Assembly (NCBI GenBank): GCA_026260175.1 | Contig: JAKCWW010000749.1 | Coordinates: 60,382 to 93,471 of the forward strand | Source of the DNA: Reticulitermes lucifugus | Taxonomy: Eukaryota > Arthropoda > Insecta > Blattodea > Rhinotermitidae | Length of the DNA: 33,090 nucleotides | Reading direction: 5' to 3' | Shown here: positions 32,001 through 33,090 of the stretch, in pieces | Layout: every line of letters begins with the position of its first letter | Position numbering within the stretch: position 1 is the first letter of the stretch | The notes under the pieces: model-generated | What the model saw: only the letters and a program-made list of their open reading frames with translations | Database searches by the model: none | What the model was told of the DNA's origin: nothing | Translations under genes and position numbers: made by a program

Positions 32001-32992
32001 CTGTTTTACACGACGCACAGTTTAGTTGCTGTTTATCCATTTCAGTCGAAACATCAGAAAGAGAAAAGGTCACTCCAATCAATCACAGTTTATACACAAC
32101 TAAACGCAACCTTATTAAAGTCACATACACACATTACACCAATATATAAACTAACACATAACTCATCAACTCTTCCTCATTCATAGCCGAGTGTCAACCA
32201 CATTATGACATATATTCTTCCAATGAATAAAATTTATGTTGTTAACAGAAAGGGCAAGAGAATTAAAGTTAGCATCCACATACTTAGCACCTGCAGCAGC
32301 GTTTTAATTTTTTTGAGTTCATGAAGGAACTGGACGTCATAGTGGTCCCTGGGGGACACCGCGAATAGAATTATTCTTTTCGCTCTCCATTCAAAAAAAG
32401 ATACTGTGAAGAATAACGCAAAATTGAGAAACTTTTACCCATCAACTTCACTGTTCTGCCACTTGAGAAAAGACCGCCATTACTTTTAGTGATGGAACAT
32501 TAGTGTCTTGCAGGAGCGTATTTTGGGTGATTTAGAGGCAGTAACAGAAGGAGCGCACCAGAATTGTTACCAGTGCGTTTCCTCATTTATTTGCCCCTGT
32601 TGACTTCGCTGAGAACGGGCTTCACGGTTAACATATGCTAAGTACCGCCCCTGCAATGACCGTCCTCAAGCTGTGACGCATTTAACACCAACAGCCTATT
32701 TTAAATGCTGGACTTTATGGACTTCATGTAAAACGTAACATGTACATAAATGCCTTTACTACAGGACAAACTGCCTGAGATATTAGCAATACTTACATTT
32801 ATGTGCATCGGTGGTCGGCGTGACACGAGTAAAGTTTTTGACACACTGCAGGACTTTGGGGCTCTGGTCACTACAGGACTCGATGACCGCGCTGCGAGCC
32901 TCTCGACTTGGTGTCAACTGAGACCTGAAGATGGCTCTGCAGGCTTCATGGCACTCGGTTGTTCGCGCATTCCCACAACATTCTTCGCCAAT
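16341..32992 (-). CDS. Reck: RECK homologue: GPI-anchored cysteine-rich protein with Kazal motifs (5' exons outside window)
   Basis: In animals RECK is a GPI-anchored surface glycoprotein that restrains metalloproteases; in vertebrates it also helps Wnt7 signal through Gpr124. Ten exons (32797-32992, 31016-31149, 27857-28109, 26253-26529, 25051-25331, 24359-24544, 22444-22645, 21507-21661, 20863-20990, 16341-17000) join in frame to 823 residues and a stop. They align without gaps of exon size to human RECK (971 residues) from about residue 150. Order: cysteine-knot repeats 3-5 (CCGN, HCCDKA, HCCSKA), frizzled-like cysteine-rich region, EGF-like cysteines, three Kazal domains, and a hydrophobic C-terminus typical of a GPI signal. 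Signal peptide and knots 1-2 must lie beyond 33090. Introns of 0.4-3.9 kb carry many repeats. Confidence 0.97.
18669..18686. repeat. Perfect 18 bp palindrome
   Basis: GCATTTCCATGGAAATGC is identical to its reverse complement. Related words TTGCCATGGAAAT and GTTGCCATGAAAC occur at about 18620 and 18760. Located in the RECK intron 17001-20862. Confidence 0.8.
19046..19086. repeat. Interrupted (CA)n microsatellite
   Basis: CA dinucleotides with single TA, AA and TT interruptions, in the RECK intron 17001-20862. Confidence 0.92.
19924..19941. repeat. (TTCA)n short microsatellite
   Basis: Four to five TTCA units, in the same intron as the CA tract. Confidence 0.8.
20611..20785. mobile_element. 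Pogo/Tc1-like MITE, 175 bp
   Basis: It begins CAGTAGAACCCTGTTAAGAAG and ends with the inverted counterpart, CAGTAGAACCTGGATAAGAAG read inward. It is flanked on both sides by TA (20609-20610 and 20786-20787), the target duplication of Tc1/mariner-pogo elements. The interior repeats GACTTCTTA- and AAGTGGGAAG-like words and has no coding capacity. Located in the RECK intron 17001-20862, 77 bp from exon 20863-20990. Confidence 0.88.
20863..20990 (-). CDS. Reck: RECK exon: second Kazal domain
   Basis: The acceptor is TTTCAG|TGGATGCT and the donor TGTCTT|GTAAGT; 128 nt, phase 1 to 0. It encodes CTNMPHDPVCDTDGQEHPNI, then CYLIRYQKVLAYRGPC, matching human CDQVQDPVCDTDHMEHNNLC. A single Kazal domain sits in one exon. 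Confidence 0.96.
21507..21661 (-). CDS. Reck: RECK exon: Kazal 1 end and EGF-like segment
   Basis: The acceptor is GTGGCAG|ATGTGCGG and the donor CAGTGTG|GTGAGT; 155 nt, phase 2 to 1. It encodes CAGLKDADFEFGSCFDKDPC, DPNPCSEGKRCVP and CPQFQC. The human counterpart is CVGLQDHQFEFGSCMSKDPC followed by NPNPCQKNQRCIP. Confidence 0.97.
22110..22310 (+). mobile_element. Decayed retroelement fragment
   Basis: Translation in pieces reads LADGCCMFRRTSYLHHQ, WRQQILLEYQYPP and HHENLRPYT, resembling a repeated insect retroelement segment (LADGY..F..TCCLHHQ ... RTSNL). Stops interrupt it. It is located in the RECK intron 21662-22443. Confidence 0.42.
22444..22645 (-). CDS. Reck: RECK exon: cysteine-rich segment and first Kazal domain (start)
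   Basis: The acceptor is TTTACAG|AGCATGGC and the donor TGGCCAG|GTAAAT; 202 nt, phase 1 to 2. It encodes WFYIDCNICSCYAGEITC, then the Kazal core LPCNCPPHHVPVCGRNGYTY and PSSCLAR. Human RECK reads FSIDCNVCSCFAG and VPVCGQNGRTYPSACIAR. Confidence 0.97.
23370..23660 (+). mobile_element. Decayed non-LTR retrotransposon C-terminal tail
   Basis: It translates to LRRIRWTGHIAHIG, then WVLKKWDGRALTGL, QKNAGNFLNS and VSFSRSTLLHG in shifted frames. This order (RxRWxGHxxxMG ... GNFLxS ... LLHGVS) is typical of the 3' end of insect non-LTR elements. It is frameshifted and has stops. It lies in the RECK intron 22646-24358. Confidence 0.62.
23990..24290 (+). mobile_element. Second decayed non-LTR retrotransposon tail
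   Basis: A FGHVKR piece is followed by MNGTRILKMVEKLKLKGNRS, QVLDGVKKRGKGLQELQKHN and an LCEGGTGNF end. This resembles the common WFGHVKRM...R.P...L..KL.GKRP..RPR..WL..V..D..KRG...E tail of insect LINEs, with KRP changed to NRS. It ends within about 70 bp of the RECK exon at 24359. Confidence 0.58.
24359..24544 (-). CDS. Reck: RECK exon: cysteine-rich linker before Kazal 1
   Basis: The acceptor is CTTTCAG|GGTGCAAG and the donor AAAATTG|GTAAGC; 186 nt, phase 1 on both sides. It encodes GCKLGEVSQYVVPQGSYVRI, then DCLKICQCSSQGVVERCQPM, matching human GCKLGEASDFIV and CYKICSCGQSGLLENC. A decayed LINE tail lies in the intron just below its donor. Confidence 0.95.
24545..26252 (-). other. RECK introns around the 25051-25331 exon
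   Basis: Introns 24545-25050 and 25332-26252 contain no repeat or gene that I can name. Confidence 0.6.
25051..25331 (-). CDS. Reck: RECK exon: frizzled-like domain end and EGF-like cysteines
   Basis: The acceptor is GTTTGCAG|AGAGGATT and the donor TCTGCAG|GTGAGG; 281 nt, phase 2 to 1. It encodes EDCYELLSQCMDW, LCSRLSPENPDTPCISLKAF, and a cysteine-rich tail CNNSEVCSVNRNC...CPPYRC that matches human NPCPANELCEVNRKGC. Confidence 0.96.
26253..26529 (-). CDS. Reck: RECK exon: post-knot region and start of frizzled-like domain
   Basis: The acceptor is TTAACCAG|TTGAAGAG and the donor ATCTGCAG|GTAAAA; 277 nt, phase 1 to 2. It encodes VEEPCELGCEGLSYCTNFNN, RPTDLFRSC, then CSPNMWKAVACALQIKPCH. The CTNFNNRPT stretch is essentially identical to human RECK, so this is a strongly conserved part of the protein. 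Confidence 0.97.
26832..27114 (+). mobile_element. tRNA-derived SINE, near full length
   Basis: The head is tRNA-like: GCCATGGCTCAGATGGTTAG (A-box region) and AGGTTTGATCCCGGGTCAG (B box with GGTTTGATCCC). The body contains TTTGTGGTGGACAAAGTGG and a tract with TTCGGTTTTCCC, then a short A-rich tail ending near 27114. AT-rich words flank both sides (ATACACAT before, ACATACAT after), a possible imperfect target duplication. Located in the RECK intron 26530-27856. Confidence 0.85.
27115..29224 (-). other. RECK introns around the 27857-28109 exon
   Basis: 27115-27856 and 28110-29224 carry A-rich runs (for example an A run near 28775) and no recognisable gene. The plus-strand frame at 27829-28134 is antisense of the RECK exon. 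Confidence 0.6.
27857..28109 (-). CDS. Reck: RECK exon: knot 4 end and fifth cysteine-knot repeat
   Basis: The acceptor is ACTTGCAG|GACAAACT and the donor GATGAAG|GTAATG; 253 nt, phase 0 to 1. It encodes DKLWQCFLQGS, AKLHCCSKAQSPSCKRLC and SWDEFNRECLSELSEASLIH. Human RECK has DPLWQCFLESS and AKLHCCSKANTSTC at the same places. Confidence 0.96.
29225..29378 (-). mobile_element. tRNA-derived SINE, second family
   Basis: On the minus strand the head reads GGATGGCATAATCGGTATAG (A box) and then GTGGTTCGATTCCAGGCAGG (B box GGTTCGATTCC at 29315-29305). A body with GTGTCCAGAGTGGCTCTGG follows. The tRNA-like part spans about 29303-29374. It lacks a convincing cloverleaf, so it is a SINE head and not a working tRNA gene. 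Confidence 0.75.
29470..29745 (-). mobile_element. tRNA-derived SINE, third family, RECK intron copy
   Basis: Minus-strand reading shows GAGGAATCATCGTTTGATTT (decayed B box), a GCAGGGC and T-rich stretch, then CTAGTGCTGAGGTTAAGAAT followed by GCAT, matching the copy at 10780-11070. It lies beside the unrelated SINE at 29225-29378, so two elements are nested or adjacent here. Confidence 0.68.
30230..30431. mobile_element. 202 bp fold-back element, Penelope-like terminal repeat type
   Basis: Arms 30230-30320 and 30341-30431 are imperfect reverse complements of 91 bp around a 20 bp loop; the innermost 60 bp are close to perfect. Each arm contains the motif pair GACGTTTCGGGACAACC and GGTCCCATCTTCAAG or its complement, a signature I associate with Penelope-like elements of arthropods. 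The flanks 29830-30229 and 30432-30710 show higher CpG and may belong to the same insertion, but I could not identify them. Located in the RECK intron 28110-31015. Confidence 0.7.
30338..30379 (+). ncRNA. Degenerate hammerhead-like motif in fold-back arm
   Basis: The order is ACC, CTTGAAGA (like CUGANGA with one extra T), T, GGGACAA-ATAGG-TTGTCCC (7 bp perfect helix II), GAA, palindromic ACGT, C, GGT. ACC and GGT can pair as a 3 bp helix I. The extra U in the core and the weak helix I argue against activity. A second, similar motif lies on the minus strand of the left arm (about 30282-30320). Confidence 0.3.
31016..31149 (-). CDS. Reck: RECK exon: fourth cysteine-knot repeat, first part
   Basis: The acceptor is TCTTGTAG|ATCTGCAC and the donor CCTCAT|GTAAGT; 134 nt, phase 1 to phase 0. 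It encodes YLHCCDKASETQCKDSCRRM, then QELIDSLQEGGCGPPLPH, equivalent to human LYCCDRAEDHACQNACKRIL. The final Pro-His joins the next exon's DKLWQC. Confidence 0.93.
31150..32796 (-). other. RECK intron between the two most upstream visible exons
   Basis: 1647 bp with more CpG than other introns. The minus-strand frame at 31855-32082 has a plausible acidic/basic composition but no RECK homology and is not needed for frame continuity. Confidence 0.6.
32797..32992 (-). CDS. Reck: RECK exon: third cysteine-knot repeat
   Basis: The acceptor is TATCTCAG|ATTGGCGA (phase 0) and the donor CATAAAT|GTAAGT (phase 1); 196 nt. It encodes IGEECCGNARTTECHEACRA, an IFRSQLTP segment, then SPKVLQCVKNFT. It matches the human segment beginning SVCCSYAGHHTNCREYC. 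It is the most upstream exon inside the window. Confidence 0.93.
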
Positions 32993-33037
32993 CTGAGATA
33001 AAGTACAATCGCGAATTGGGCAAGACCAAATAAAATA

Positions 33038-33090
33038 CAGTGGAACCTCGAACTTCGAACACAATCCGTTCCAGGAGACGGTTCGACTTT
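33038..33090. mobile_element. Left end of a second pogo-like MITE, cut by window edge
   Basis: TA at 33036-33037 is followed by CAGTGGAACCTCGAACTTCG. The terminal CAGTRGAACC is shared with the MITE at 20611, and this type of end is widespread in Tigger/pogo MITEs. The other end lies outside the window. It starts 46 bp above the acceptor of the RECK exon 32797-32992. Confidence 0.65.

Noticed and set aside
31855..32082. Extra RECK exon
   Set aside because: The flanking exons already join in frame and match human RECK without a gap, and the peptide lacks the cysteine pattern.

Overview
This window is nuclear DNA from an arthropod, almost certainly an insect. Both recognisable genes are split by spliceosomal introns with GT-AG borders. 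The introns are AT-rich and full of decayed mariner elements, tRNA-derived SINEs, non-LTR retrotransposon tails, fold-back elements and microsatellites. The repeat style (SINEs with TTCGATTCC-type B boxes, decayed LINE tails, many mariners) resembles cockroach and termite genomes, but that placement is an inference with low certainty.

Two genes were reconstructed exon by exon, both on the minus strand. (1) Positions 807-7432 hold six exons of a mitochondrial NAD-dependent methylenetetrahydrofolate dehydrogenase/cyclohydrolase (insect Nmdmc, vertebrate MTHFD2 type). The N-terminus and start codon are present. About the last 50 residues lie beyond position 1. (2) Positions 16341-32992 hold the last ten exons of a RECK homologue (reversion-inducing cysteine-rich protein with Kazal motifs), from the third cysteine-knot repeat to the stop codon. 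Signal peptide and first two knots lie beyond 33090. In both genes every predicted splice junction keeps the reading frame.

Layout, left to right: decayed mariner (1-about 742) in the last visible Nmdmc intron; Nmdmc exons 6 to 1 (807-7432); an Nmdmc upstream region with a TATA-like box and a hairpin (7433-about 8300); an 8.9 kb intergenic region with a SINE, a head-to-head mariner chimera (14331-15244) and a 190 bp fold-back (15325-15514); RECK exons (16341-32992), whose introns hold a pogo-like MITE, LINE tails, three SINEs and a 202 bp fold-back; and the start of a second pogo-like MITE at the right edge.

The genes have unrelated jobs: mitochondrial one-carbon metabolism and a GPI-anchored surface regulator of metalloproteases and Wnt signalling. 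Nothing shows that they work together. I found no clearly new gene system. The least ordinary structures are the two fold-back elements carrying hammerhead-ribozyme-like motifs, and a mariner rearranged so that it ends in two copies of its 3' terminus.
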